In this document: one piece after another, positions 1 to 9,500 of the stretch | How positions within the stretch are numbered: position 1 is the first letter of the stretch | How the letters are laid out: every line of letters begins with the position of its first letter | Assembly: GCA_028284155.1 (NCBI GenBank) | Contig: JANQSF010000051.1 | Span: 1 to 46,989, forward strand | Length of the DNA: 46,989 nucleotides | Source of the DNA: Phycisphaeraceae bacterium | GTDB lineage: Bacteria > Planctomycetota > Phycisphaerae > Phycisphaerales > Phycisphaeraceae | Direction of reading: 5' to 3' | Made by a program: the position numbers and the translations under genes | Notes under the pieces: generated by a model | Told to the model about the DNA's origin: nothing | What the model saw: the letters and a program-made list of their open reading frames with translations, nothing else | Database searches by the model: none

Positions 1-87
1 ACCAACTACGCCACGGCTCGGACGGAGCCTCGCCCTCCCCAAAAACGCACGCCAATCGTCAACAAGATTGCTCAACAGCCTGAACCC

Positions 88-1914
88 ATGAACCAGCAAC
101 ACGACATCATCGAAGAGGAATTCACCGGGCGCATCGACCTGCGCATGTGGTGGAAATTTCTCAAGCGGGCGCGCCCGTACAAGGCCAACCTCGTCGCGCT
201 GGGCGCGGTCGGTGTCGGCGCGGCGATCGGTGACGCGTCGTTTGGCCTACTGACCAAGTTCGTGATCGACGAGGCGATCGCCGGCGGGCCTTACCTTTGG
301 CATTGGGTCGGGGCGTACCTCGGCGCGGTGCTGTTGCTGTGCACGTGCGTGTGGTTCTTTATTTACAACGCGGGCAAGGTGTCGCGGTATTTGAGCCACG
401 ACATCCGGACGGAGGCGTTCAGCAAGTTGCAAGATTTGTCGTTCGCGTACTACGACCGCAAGCCGGTCGGCTGGGTCATGTCCCGGCTGACGGGCGACTG
501 CGACCGGCTGGCGCAGATCATCGCGTGGGGGTTGCTCGACATGCTCTGGGGCGTGCTCGTGCTCGTCCTGATGGCGGGCGTCATGCTCGCGCTGAACTGG
601 AAGCTCGCGTTGATCGTGCTGGCTGTCGTGCCGCCGCTGGTCGTGGTCAGCAAGTGGTTTCAGCGGCGGATTCTGTTGGCCAGCCGACGCATCCGCAAGA
701 CCAACTCGCTGCTGACCGCGTCGTACAACGAGCAGTTGATGGGCGTGCGGACGACGAAGACGCTGGTGCGCGAGCGGGAGAACCTGGCGGAGTTCCAGGA
801 ACTGTCGGGCAGGATGTACGACCAGTCGATGCGCAACGCGATCCTGACGGCTGTTTATCTGCCGGTGGTGATGACGATGGGCGCAGCAGCGGCCGGCGCG
901 GTGTTGTGGCAGGGCGGTGGGCAGGCGGTCGCTGGGGCGATGTCGCTGGGCACGCTCGTCGCGTTCGTCAGCTACGCGGGTCAGTTCTTCGCGCCGATCC
1001 GCGAGTTGGCGGCCACGATCACCAACATGCAGGGCGCGCAGTCGTCAGGCGAGCGCGTCATGGGCCTGCTCGAAACCGAGCCGGCGATCAAAGACTCCGA
1101 CGATGTGCTCGCTCGTTTGGAGCAACACACGCATACACCCGACGCAAACGCGGCTGACGGCTACCCCGACCGCATCGAGACGATCACATTCGAGAACGTG
1201 TCGTTCGAGTACGACGACGGCACGACCGTGCTGCAGTGTTTCGACCTGCGCGTCGAGGCGGGGCAGACCATCGCGCTGGTCGGCCCGACCGGCGGCGGCA
1301 AGAGCACGATCGTCAACCTGGTCTGCCGTTTCTACGAGCCGACCGACGGGCGGTTGCTGATCAACGGCATTGACTACCGCCAGCGGTCGTTGCTGTGGTT
1401 GCAGTCGAACCTGGGCATCGTGTTGCAGGCCCCGCACCTGTTCAGCGGGACGGTGCGCGAGAACATCCGGTACGGCCGACTGACCGCGACCGACGCCGAG
1501 GTCGAGCACGCGGCGCAACTCGTGCGGGCGCACGGCTTCATCATGGACATGGAAGACGGCTACGAGACCGAGGTCGGCGAGGGCGGCAGCCGGCTGTCGA
1601 CCGGGCAGAAGCAACTGGTGTCTTTCGCGCGGGCGATTCTGGCTGACCCGCAGGTGTTCGTCATGGACGAGGCGACCAGCTCGATCGACACGACGACCGA
1701 GCACGCGATCCAGCAGGGCTTGTCGGCCATGATGGAAGGCCGGATCAGCTTTATCATCGCGCACCGTCTGTCGACGATCCGCTCAGCCGACCGGATCCTG
1801 TTCATCGAGGACGGCGCGGTTGTCGAGGAGGGCACGCACGGCGAGTTGATCGGGTTGCGCGGTCGATACTTTGAGCTTTACACGAGCCACACGCGAATGG
1901 GTGCGGTGGGGTGA
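88..1914 (+). CDS. ABC exporter half-transporter (fused permease and ATPase)
   Basis: A 608-aa ABC exporter of the type that pairs an N-terminal six-helix membrane domain with a C-terminal nucleotide-binding domain and works as a dimer in the inner membrane. Hydrophobic segments lie within about residues 30-300. The ATPase domain shows the Walker A motif GPTGGGKST (about residues 399-407), an LSTGQ signature (about 504) in place of the usual LSGGQ, Walker B with VFVMDEATSSID (about 521-532), and the H-loop in IIAHRLSTI. Length is typical of MsbA/LmrA-like exporters. The substrate cannot be read from sequence; lipids, peptides and drugs are all possible. No clear Shine-Dalgarno sequence precedes the ATG. 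It is followed by a long repeat-bearing gap, so it looks monocistronic within this window. Confidence 0.93.
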   Translation: MNQQHDIIEEEFTGRIDLRMWWKFLKRARPYKANLVALGAVGVGAAIGDASFGLLTKFVIDEAIAGGPYLWHWVGAYLGAVLLLCTCVWFFIYNAGKVSRYLSHDIRTEAFSKLQDLSFAYYDRKPVGWVMSRLTGDCDRLAQIIAWGLLDMLWGVLVLVLMAGVMLALNWKLALIVLAVVPPLVVVSKWFQRRILLASRRIRKTNSLLTASYNEQLMGVRTTKTLVRERENLAEFQELSGRMYDQSMRNAILTAVYLPVVMTMGAAAAGAVLWQGGGQAVAGAMSLGTLVAFVSYAGQFFAPIRELAATITNMQGAQSSGERVMGLLETEPAIKDSDDVLARLEQHTHTPDANAADGYPDRIETITFENVSFEYDDGTTVLQCFDLRVEAGQTIALVGPTGGGKSTIVNLVCRFYEPTDGRLLINGIDYRQRSLLWLQSNLGIVLQAPHLFSGTVRENIRYGRLTATDAEVEHAAQLVRAHGFIMDMEDGYETEVGEGGSRLSTGQKQLVSFARAILADPQVFVMDEATSSIDTTTEHAIQQGLSAMMEGRISFIIAHRLSTIRSADRILFIEDGAVVEEGTHGELIGLRGRYFELYTSHTRMGAVG

Positions 1915-2581
1915 ATCGCGCTTTTGGAAGTGTTGCTCCGTGCGAGATCATTGCTCGACGCGAAGCGGCCGACGCGCGTAGCCCAAGACTCGAAGATCCA
2001 TACAACCACGCGCGTCTGGATTGAGGCGGTGCCCTCGCCGGGCGGGCCTGCTCAAGCGCCGCAGGGGCTTGGCGCTGCACTTTGACGGAACGGCTGCGCC
2101 TTGCGGACGACATCGATTGGGGGACGCTCGCCGCCGCTCCCCCAAGCCCCCGAGGCTCCCCCTCGGAAGGGCGGGCCAAACCTGTCGCGTCGGTTGCGCG
2201 CCTCACCTTACGGGGTAGCCGGGCGGCTTGGGGCTAGGTTGTGGAATGCTCCAGCCGGGGGTCGGCCGAGCCTGAAGCGTGTGCGACACATTGCCGGTAG
2301 TCGAGGCCGAAACACAGTCGTGTCCGGGTGCCAGGTCCGAGCCACTCTGGCGATTGAAGAGGCCCGCCCGGCAGGGCACAGCCTCCTTAAGAAACACGCA
2401 AGACGACACAAGTAAGGTTAAAGAGACAGGGCAAGCCGCCGCGCCTAGCTCAAAAACCGCGTCGTTACCAACTTGTGACGAACCGGCGGGGGGATTGCGC
2501 GTCTAATGACGGACCGCTGACGGCGATCCTGCCGCGGCGGTTGGTTTACGTTGCGCTTTACAACGACTCAGGAGGTCCGCC
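1915..2581. other. Intergenic region holding a 363-bp repeat element
   Basis: There is no convincing gene here. Most of the space is taken by the inverted-repeat-bounded element at 2023-2385. The last 20 bases contain the ribosome-binding site of the downstream TPR gene. Confidence 0.7.
2023..2385 (+). repeat. MITE-like element, full-length copy 1
   Basis: The two ends are imperfect inverted repeats of about 50 bp. The left end reads GAGGCGGTGCCCTCGCCGGG and continues GCGGGCCTGCTCAAGCGCC; the right end, reverse-complemented, reads GAGGCTGTGCCCTGCCGGGC and continues GGGCCTCTTCAATCGCC. The same architecture recurs at 29246-29608, where I count the same length, and in shortened form at 18480-18663. 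The interior shares a GCGTGTGCG-containing segment with the other copies. No credible ORF is present, so it is a non-autonomous repeat (MITE-like or a structured RNA repeat). Confidence 0.75.
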
Positions 2582-5500
2582 GTGATCCGCCAGACACCTC
2601 GCTGCTCCCTCGTCCTGACCATCTTGTTGATTATTACCGGGCCGGCTGTCGCGGCTGGGCCGGAAGACCTGGCCGCGGGTAAGACGGCGCTCTCGGCCGG
2701 CGAACTCGACAAGGCCGCCGGGCTGCTCCAGTCGGCGGCGGAAGCGTTGCCACAGTCGGTCGACGCGCAATTGACTCTGGGGCAGTGCTTTTTACAGATG
2801 GGGCGCGTCGACGATGCGCTCAGTCAGTTCCGCGCGACGCTTCGGCTTTCTCCTAATCACCGGTTAGCCAAGCGACTGGTCACGGCGTTGAGCGAGCGGC
2901 AGCGGACGTTCGAGCAGAGCATGGAGGCGGCGCGGCGTTTGGCGAAGTTGCAGTCGCACAAGGTTGCGCTCGACCTGATCAGCAACCTGCTTCGCCAGCC
3001 GCTCGAGCCGGCGGACCGCACACAAGCCCGTTTGCTCTACGTTGAGTACGCGTTGTGGGCGGGCAACCCCAGCGCCGTGCAGGTCGAAGCGGTCAAGCTG
3101 ATCACCGAGAACGACGACGTGGCGGTGACGACACCCGCGCGTGTCATCGCGGCCTTGTCCGCGGCGGCGGGCGGGTATCACGACGCCGCGGCCGCGTTGT
3201 TGGCTGAGGCCGGCGAGCCGCAGGGGCAGTGGCAGGCGCGGGCGCAGTTGATCGGTCTGCTCAAAGCCATTGACGACGGCGACGACCTGGCGGCGACGAC
3301 GCGTCAACTGACCGGGCCGCTTGGTTCGATCCCCGACGACCGTTTTCGTCAGAAGCTCGTGGGCGATCTGGTCGGCAAAGTGACCCGCGCGGCGATGGCC
3401 GAACTGGGGCAGGGCCGCCCGGACGCGGCGCTGGCGTTGGTTTGGCCGATGCTCAGCAATCAGGCTGTGCCCAATGCCGACGCGGCGCTCAAGCCGGTGG
3501 CGGTCGCGGGCGGTTGGCTTGGCAATAGCGCGTCGTCGGCCGGCCATTGGGCGACGGTCGGCAACGTGTTGCGGGCGATCGGCGAGTTGGAACGACAGAC
3601 GCAGGATTACCGCGCCACGTTGCTCGGGCATTGGCTCGCGGCCGAGGTCGCGCGCCAGGCGCCCGGTGACGACTCAGCCCGGGTCGACCGCACGCTCGAC
3701 CTGATCGAGTTGCTGGGCAAGGTCGGGCGTTCAGCCCCGGACCGCAAGCCGGGTGAGGCGCTCAGCCAGGCCGATGTCATGCAGGCCAACCTGATGCTCC
3801 GCGTTCTGCCGCAGACTCACAACGACAAGCAGCGCAACCGGCTGGTCGCCGCGATCGGCGGCTACCTCGACCGGCATCAGAAAGCCAGTGAATTGCCGCT
3901 GGGTTTGAAGACCTTCGCGGCGCAGATCAACGACGGGTTCGCCGCGTTGCCCGTGGGCAGCGCGCAACTCAACCTGCTCGTGAGTCTGGGCAATCGATTC
4001 GCGCAGCAGGGTAAGTCGCGGTTCGACACGCAGGCCAAGTCACTCGACGCGCAGGCCAACGCGACCGTCAACGACGACGACAAGCAGGCGCTGGTGCTTT
4101 ACCGCCGTGCAGCTCAGCAATACCCGTCGGCCCCCGCGGCGGCGCAGGGCGCGGCCGCGATCACGCAGCGTTACATCGCCGCACAGCACTGGGCGGCTGC
4201 CGAAACAGCGCTCACGCTGTTCCATGGCGAGGCCAACGGCGGGTCGCGCGCCAAGTGGGCGCAGCTTCGCCTGCGTGTGACGCGTGCCCTGTATGAAGAG
4301 CAGCAACGTCTCGACGCGCGTCGTAACCTGCCGCAGGCAATCAATCCGAACCTCGTGCAGGCCGTCAATGAAGCGGTCGCGATCCTCAAGTCGAACGCGA
4401 GCCAGGCCAATCGGTTGGCGGTCATCGGCCTCGTGCAACCGCTTGTGGATCGCTACGCATCGCTGCAACGGCTGGACCTTTCTGAAGCGCTGATCGCGGC
4501 GGTCGTCGCCGCGCAGGGCAACGTCGGCGACGTGAAGCGAGCCGACCTGCGCGACTGGGCGATCTGGACCCGCGCCGACCTGCTCGAACGGCAGGCCGTC
4601 GCCGCGCTGCAACGCCTGGCCCGTCGGCAGAAGGGCCAACCCGTCGCGCTGCACCCGCATCACGCTGCCGAGTTGAAGCTTTTGAGCCAGTTGTTGAAGG
4701 AACACCCGGACTCGATCTACGTGGGCCTGTCGGTCAACCGCGTGTCGGCCATCGCCGACGCGTACCAGACGCTGCGTTCCGCCGACGTCGCGCACAAGGT
4801 GCTCAGCGACTTCATCGCGGCGAACCCCAACAGCCGCGTCACGGAACAACTGACCTACAACCTCGCGCAGATCCTGTTGGCTGACGCACGGATCAAGTTC
4901 GCCGAACGTCTGAACTCGACTGAAACACCGACGGAGTTAAGCGAAGAGTACGGCGAGGCGATCGACGCGCTGGCGGCGTTCATCAAGGCGTACCCCGCCG
5001 GCCGATTCACCGCCGCGGCCGAGGACGACATGCTCAGCGTCGCGCGGACGTACGGCGGCGTCGGCGCCTGGCCGGTCGTTCGGCAATTGCTCACGCGCAT
5101 CGTCGCGGCCGTGCCCGACCTGCGGTCCCCCAACCACTTCAAGATGCTCGAAGCGGCCAGCTACCTCGGCGAACTCGACCGGGCGTTCGGCCTGAGCCTG
5201 TTCAAGCCGCCCACCAGCGCACCGAGGAAAGACAGCGACAGGTCGGACGAAGCGGCCACCAGATTGGCGTTGGGTAATCTTGACAACAAGCCCGACGACA
5301 TCGACGAGTTAAGGCTGGCGCTCGACCGGTCAACCGCCGTGCCCGGCGGCTTCGCGGACGACCCGTCGTCGGTGACCAAGAGCCGCGCCGCACGGGTGCC
5401 CAATCCGCCCGTTGATACGTCGCCGGCCCGCCCGCGGGCCTCGGATTCGGCGCTGGCCATGATCCGCCGAAACGAGCAGCAACAGTTGGCACGCTTGGCC

Positions 5501-7822
5501 ATGGCACGTGGCGGCGGCAACAAGAAGCTGGAAGGGCAGGCCGCGCCGGCGCAGGCTCAAGGTGCCAGCCAAGCCGTCACTCTGCCGGGCGGGTCGGTGC
5601 TCAGCGAAGAGGAAATGAAGCGTCAGAACGACGCGGCCGACAAGGCCTATGCGATCCTGCTCGCGTTGATCAAACTGGACGACCCCGAGAATCACGCCGT
5701 CGCCGACGCCGCGCGCAGCCACCTGTTCTGGATGTTTGGTTTCTTCGAAGGCCAATCCCGACACGACCACGCGATCGTTCTCATCCGGCGTTACCTGAAG
5801 GATCAGCCAAGCGACCCCGACCGCGTCGCGCTGGCGTACCGCGCGGTGAACAACCAGGTCGTTTTCGCCGCGACGCGCCGCGGCATTGAACGCGTCAACC
5901 AGGCGTGGGTCGATGAGCGCCACCAGCGATTCGTGCAGGCGCGAGCGGACATCGCCGCGTTCATCAAGGCTTACCCCGACGAGGCGGACTGGGTGAACCG
6001 CGCCCGGCTGCTCGGGTTCGACACGTACCTGCGTGAGGCGGAACTGGTCGCGTCCGTCAGCGCGGTCCGCGCCGGCGGGCTGCTCGTTCGCGCAGCCGAC
6101 GAGTTGCTCGTGTTGCTCGACAACACGCCGGCCCACCCGGACTCGGCCAACTTCCCGCAGCGCATGTGGTCGATTGCCGACCGGCTCAACAGCCTCGGCC
6201 AACGCGACCAGGCGATCTACCTGCTCAACCGCATCACCGCGACGTTCCCGACGCACAGCCTGGCGCGTCAGGCGTTGCTGCGCATCGCGCAGACGCACGC
6301 GGCCAACCTCGCCTCGCCGTTGCGCGCGGTCGAGACCTACCAGGAATACCTCAGCCTCGTCGGCGACGACGCCAACATCCGCAAACAGATCTTCTCGATC
6401 GGCTCGCAATTGGCCAGCGGTCGGCGATACATCGAGGCGCTGCACGTTTACGAGGTGTTCGTAGACAGCTTCCCGACCGACCCAAACGCGGCGTCGGCGT
6501 TGATCGCCATCGGCGGCATCCACCAGACCAATGAGGTGTGGGACGACGCGATCGCCGCGTATGAGCGGATGATGGAAGAGTTCCCTCAGAGCAAGCTCAT
6601 CCCGCAGGTCAAGTTCTCGGTCGCGGAATGCCAGATCAACCTGAGCCAGTGGATGAAGGCCCGCAAGCTGTACGAGGACTACCTGGCCGCGCACCCGAAA
6701 GACAACCGGGCCGGCGTCGCGCGGCAGCGCATCGCCATCCTCAAGAACTTAGACCGTTACGAGAAGCTGTTGGCCGACGAGGCCGTCGAGCGCAACAAGG
6801 ACGACGCGCAGTTCCAGATCGGGCGCATCGTGCTCGAGCAGTTGAACTACCCGCGCAAGGCGATCCACGAGTTCCGCAAGGTCGTGCAGACGTTCGGCAA
6901 GAGCCACGTGGCCGACGACGCGCAACTCGAGATCGGCAAGGCGTTGCTCGCGCTCAACGAGTTGGACAGGGCACGCGACGAATTGCTCAAGGTCGCGTCC
7001 AATCACCCCGGCAGCCCGCTGGCGGACGACGCGCTGTACCTGATCGCCCAGAGTTACGAGCGGCAGGCGATGCGGTTGGCGACGGTGACCGTGCAGACGG
7101 CCCGGGCCGAGGCGTTCGAACGCGGCCAGCGGTTCGCCTACCGCGCCGCGCAGAGCGACTTCCTCCGACAGAACGAGGACATCCAGGAACAACAGAAGGC
7201 GCTCAAAGAGGCCGGCCGGCAACGCGACTTCGACCTGAACGCGGCGCTGTCCAACACCAACTCCAGCGGCCGCCGCATCGGCAACGTGGTGAACCAGTCG
7301 CTTGCGGCCGTGCAGCAGGCCGAGACCGAAAGCGCCATCGAGGTCGCCAACCGGCAGGACAAGATCAACGAGGCGTTCCGCAAGGCCGTCGCCCTGTACG
7401 GCCGAGCGGCGCGTGACTACCCGCTGGGCGACCGCACGAGCGAGTCGTTGCTGCGCATGGCCGAGATCTTCGAGACCCGCCTCAAGGACCAGGCGGCCGC
7501 GAAGCAGACCTACGAACGCGTGGTCAAGTTCTTCCCTGGCACGCCGGTGGCTGAAAACGCCGCGTGGAAGGTCGCGCAGTTCCACCTCGACGCCGGCGAT
7601 TTCGACAAGGCCGTCAACGCCTACCGCGACTTCATCCGCAACTACCCGGCCAGCGGCCGCGTCGCCGACGCGCAGTTCGCCATGGCCGAGGCGCTCGAAC
7701 AACTCGGCCGATGGGTCGAAGCCATGGACGCCTACCAGACCTTCCGCGACAAGTTCGCCAAGCACACCAAAGCGCCGGCCGCGATCGAACAGATCAACTG
7801 GATCAAAGCCTACCGACGCTAA
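2582..7822 (+). CDS. Giant secreted tetratricopeptide-repeat protein
   Basis: A 1746-aa protein with an N-terminal signal peptide (about residues 1-25, hydrophobic LVLTILLIITGPAVA, then AAG). Degenerate TPR units run from about residue 40 to the C terminus, with typical AxxxLGxxxxxxG and A..AY..F...YP patterns in the last 600 residues. A low-complexity Ala/Pro/Gln-rich linker interrupts them at about 880-1010, and a charged Gln-rich, probably coiled-coil stretch lies near 1525-1570. The start is GTG at 2582, fixed by an AGGAGGT site seven bases upstream and by the signal peptide. It probably acts as a scaffold in the periplasm or envelope. The next gene, 59 bp downstream, is another exported TPR protein, so the two likely form an operon. 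Exact function is not known. Confidence 0.85.
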   Translation: MIRQTPRCSLVLTILLIITGPAVAAGPEDLAAGKTALSAGELDKAAGLLQSAAEALPQSVDAQLTLGQCFLQMGRVDDALSQFRATLRLSPNHRLAKRLVTALSERQRTFEQSMEAARRLAKLQSHKVALDLISNLLRQPLEPADRTQARLLYVEYALWAGNPSAVQVEAVKLITENDDVAVTTPARVIAALSAAAGGYHDAAAALLAEAGEPQGQWQARAQLIGLLKAIDDGDDLAATTRQLTGPLGSIPDDRFRQKLVGDLVGKVTRAAMAELGQGRPDAALALVWPMLSNQAVPNADAALKPVAVAGGWLGNSASSAGHWATVGNVLRAIGELERQTQDYRATLLGHWLAAEVARQAPGDDSARVDRTLDLIELLGKVGRSAPDRKPGEALSQADVMQANLMLRVLPQTHNDKQRNRLVAAIGGYLDRHQKASELPLGLKTFAAQINDGFAALPVGSAQLNLLVSLGNRFAQQGKSRFDTQAKSLDAQANATVNDDDKQALVLYRRAAQQYPSAPAAAQGAAAITQRYIAAQHWAAAETALTLFHGEANGGSRAKWAQLRLRVTRALYEEQQRLDARRNLPQAINPNLVQAVNEAVAILKSNASQANRLAVIGLVQPLVDRYASLQRLDLSEALIAAVVAAQGNVGDVKRADLRDWAIWTRADLLERQAVAALQRLARRQKGQPVALHPHHAAELKLLSQLLKEHPDSIYVGLSVNRVSAIADAYQTLRSADVAHKVLSDFIAANPNSRVTEQLTYNLAQILLADARIKFAERLNSTETPTELSEEYGEAIDALAAFIKAYPAGRFTAAAEDDMLSVARTYGGVGAWPVVRQLLTRIVAAVPDLRSPNHFKMLEAASYLGELDRAFGLSLFKPPTSAPRKDSDRSDEAATRLALGNLDNKPDDIDELRLALDRSTAVPGGFADDPSSVTKSRAARVPNPPVDTSPARPRASDSALAMIRRNEQQQLARLAMARGGGNKKLEGQAAPAQAQGASQAVTLPGGSVLSEEEMKRQNDAADKAYAILLALIKLDDPENHAVADAARSHLFWMFGFFEGQSRHDHAIVLIRRYLKDQPSDPDRVALAYRAVNNQVVFAATRRGIERVNQAWVDERHQRFVQARADIAAFIKAYPDEADWVNRARLLGFDTYLREAELVASVSAVRAGGLLVRAADELLVLLDNTPAHPDSANFPQRMWSIADRLNSLGQRDQAIYLLNRITATFPTHSLARQALLRIAQTHAANLASPLRAVETYQEYLSLVGDDANIRKQIFSIGSQLASGRRYIEALHVYEVFVDSFPTDPNAASALIAIGGIHQTNEVWDDAIAAYERMMEEFPQSKLIPQVKFSVAECQINLSQWMKARKLYEDYLAAHPKDNRAGVARQRIAILKNLDRYEKLLADEAVERNKDDAQFQIGRIVLEQLNYPRKAIHEFRKVVQTFGKSHVADDAQLEIGKALLALNELDRARDELLKVASNHPGSPLADDALYLIAQSYERQAMRLATVTVQTARAEAFERGQRFAYRAAQSDFLRQNEDIQEQQKALKEAGRQRDFDLNAALSNTNSSGRRIGNVVNQSLAAVQQAETESAIEVANRQDKINEAFRKAVALYGRAARDYPLGDRTSESLLRMAEIFETRLKDQAAAKQTYERVVKFFPGTPVAENAAWKVAQFHLDAGDFDKAVNAYRDFIRNYPASGRVADAQFAMAEALEQLGRWVEAMDAYQTFRDKFAKHTKAPAAIEQINWIKAYRR

Positions 7823-7881
7823 ACGGCTTGCGTGAAAGAACGACTCATCGAAACAACCCGACCAACGATCGGAGCATAACC

Positions 7882-9282
7882 ATGAAACGATACACCGCAC
7901 TCGCACTGACTTTGACACTCACCTTTGCCACGTCGAACCTGCTCGCGCAGCCCACGGCCGATGGCCCGGCCAAAGCGCAGCCCGACAAAGCTAAACCCGA
8001 CGCCAAGGCCAAGCCGACCGTCTCCGCGGACGACGCGCGCAAGGCCGAGGGCCTGTTTGAGGCCGGCCGAAAGCTCTTCTTCCAAGCCAAATACAAAGAC
8101 GCCGCCGCCATCCTGGCCGACGCCGTCAAGACCGACCCGACCAAGGGCAGCTACAAGCTGCTGCTTTCCAAGGCCTACCGCTATGCGGGCGAGGGCGACA
8201 AGGCCGTCGGCTTGTTGGCAGACATCCTCAAGGAAAACCCCGAGCACGTCGAAGCGGGCGTGACGTTGGCTGAGCTGCTCTCGCCCAAGAAGCAGCCGGA
8301 CAAGGTCATCGAAACGCTCGAACCGCTGCTCAAGTTCAAGCGCGACTACCCGCTCTATCACCTGTTGGCCGAGGCGCACAACGAGAAGGGCGACCTCGAC
8401 AAAGCGCGCAAGTACTACGAAGAAGCTGTCCGCCTCAACCCGCGGGCCGGCGGCGACCTGTACGAACTGGGCAACATCTACCTGGCGCAAAGCCGTTTCG
8501 CGCGTTCGGCCAACGCTTACGAACGCGCCAACGCGCTGGGCGTTGACACCGACGTGTTCCACTTCAAGCTCGCCAGCGTTTACTACAACCTGCGCAACTA
8601 CCTCGGCCGAATCGGCACCGCCAAGGTCGTCGGCGGCAAGCCGGGGCAGATCAAAGACCAGATGTTGCTGATCGACACCGTGCCCGGTCAGGCCGACACG
8701 TTCTACGTCACCGGCCCGAAGTCAGCCGTCTATCAGGTCGTGCTCGCGCAGAAGATGGGCGTGAAGCTGCCGGGCATCCGATTTCTCGAAGGCAACATTT
8801 GGCTCAGCGCCCGCCGCCACGCCAAGGCCGACACGATCTACAAGTCGCTCGAAGGCAAGTTGGAGAAGGGCGACCAGGGATTGTTCTGGTACTACTGGGC
8901 GCAGACGGCGCTCGGCTTGGGTCAGGCTGAAACGTACCTCGAACGTTTGAACAAGGCGATCGAAGCCGAGCCGGATGTCTACAAGCCGACGTTGGCCGAG
9001 GCGTACCTGACCGTCGCGCAGCGCTACCAGCAGGCCGGCGAGTCGGGCAAGCACATCGCCTATCTGCACCGCGCGGTGCAGACCAACCCGCTGTCGGCCA
9101 GCCTGCACCTGACGCTGGGCGACGCGTACTGGCAGGCGGGCCACCGCGACAAGGCGATCGAGCAGTACAAACTCGTGCTGGAGTTGGAGCCGAACCACGG
9201 CCAGCGCGTCCGCCTGCTCAACCGCATCCGCGGCGAGGAAGACACGCCCAAGGTCGGGCCGATCAAAACGGTTGGGCGGTGA
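7882..9282 (+). CDS. Secreted TPR-repeat protein
   Basis: A 466-aa exported protein. ATG at 7882 was chosen because it follows a GGAG site and opens a clean signal peptide (about residues 1-23, ending LLAQ). An open frame extends further upstream but overlaps the preceding gene. After a Lys/Ala-rich linker (about 24-50), TPR units cover about 50-240 and again 290-450, with the helix signatures YYEEAVRLNPRAGGDLYELG and AIEQYKLVLELEPNHGQR. A roughly 70-residue non-TPR segment in the middle contains many Gly and Val residues. It lies 59 bp after the giant TPR gene on the same strand, which suggests co-expression and perhaps a shared envelope complex. No enzymatic motif is visible. Confidence 0.85.
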   Translation: MKRYTALALTLTLTFATSNLLAQPTADGPAKAQPDKAKPDAKAKPTVSADDARKAEGLFEAGRKLFFQAKYKDAAAILADAVKTDPTKGSYKLLLSKAYRYAGEGDKAVGLLADILKENPEHVEAGVTLAELLSPKKQPDKVIETLEPLLKFKRDYPLYHLLAEAHNEKGDLDKARKYYEEAVRLNPRAGGDLYELGNIYLAQSRFARSANAYERANALGVDTDVFHFKLASVYYNLRNYLGRIGTAKVVGGKPGQIKDQMLLIDTVPGQADTFYVTGPKSAVYQVVLAQKMGVKLPGIRFLEGNIWLSARRHAKADTIYKSLEGKLEKGDQGLFWYYWAQTALGLGQAETYLERLNKAIEAEPDVYKPTLAEAYLTVAQRYQQAGESGKHIAYLHRAVQTNPLSASLHLTLGDAYWQAGHRDKAIEQYKLVLELEPNHGQRVRLLNRIRGEEDTPKVGPIKTVGR

Positions 9283-9340
9283 GACGGCGGCGCTCTCCGT
9301 CGATGCCGCAAGGTGAAACACACTCGTTCTGATGCGCAAG

Positions 9341-9358
9341 GTCATTTTATAAAATGAC
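9341..9358. promoter_or_regulatory. Perfect 18-bp palindrome upstream of blaI-like gene
   Basis: GTCATTTTATAAAATGAC is its own reverse complement and is strikingly AT-rich for this genome. It lies between the TPR gene stop and the BlaI-like start. It could be an operator for the BlaI-type repressor or a short transcription-end hairpin. The first is favoured by the second dyad closer to the gene, but neither is proven. Confidence 0.45.
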
Positions 9359-9422
9359 TTATGCGTCATATCGCACGTCGAGGCCGACGGGTCCGCAGAA
9401 GTTTTTTCAGAAATACGACAAA

Positions 9423-9455
9423 TTTCGTTGATTTCGACGAAACACTTCGTACATT
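9423..9455 (+). promoter_or_regulatory. Candidate promoter and operator of the blaI-blaR1 operon
   Basis: A dyad TTTCGT-N8-ACGAAA (9423-9442) overlaps a -35-like TTGATT (9428-9433). A -10-like TACATT (9450-9455) follows with 16-base spacing. A repressor on the dyad would block polymerase. BlaI-family repressors are known to bind dyads in their own promoters. Assignment is by position and symmetry only. Confidence 0.4.
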
Positions 9456-9500
9456 GGGGCGTCTCTTATCACGGACGACCCCGATCGCGAGGTGTTGGCG

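Noticed and set aside
297..1157. Long Arg-rich open frame overlapping the ABC transporter in another frame
   Set aside because: It is a shadow frame of the GC-rich ABC gene, with no signal or domain and an Arg/Gly bias typical of off-frame translation.
5330..6694. 454-aa open frame on the minus strand within the giant TPR gene
   Set aside because: It is a shadow of the coding strand, has no recognised domain and lacks a ribosome-binding site. The TPR pattern on the plus strand is clear.
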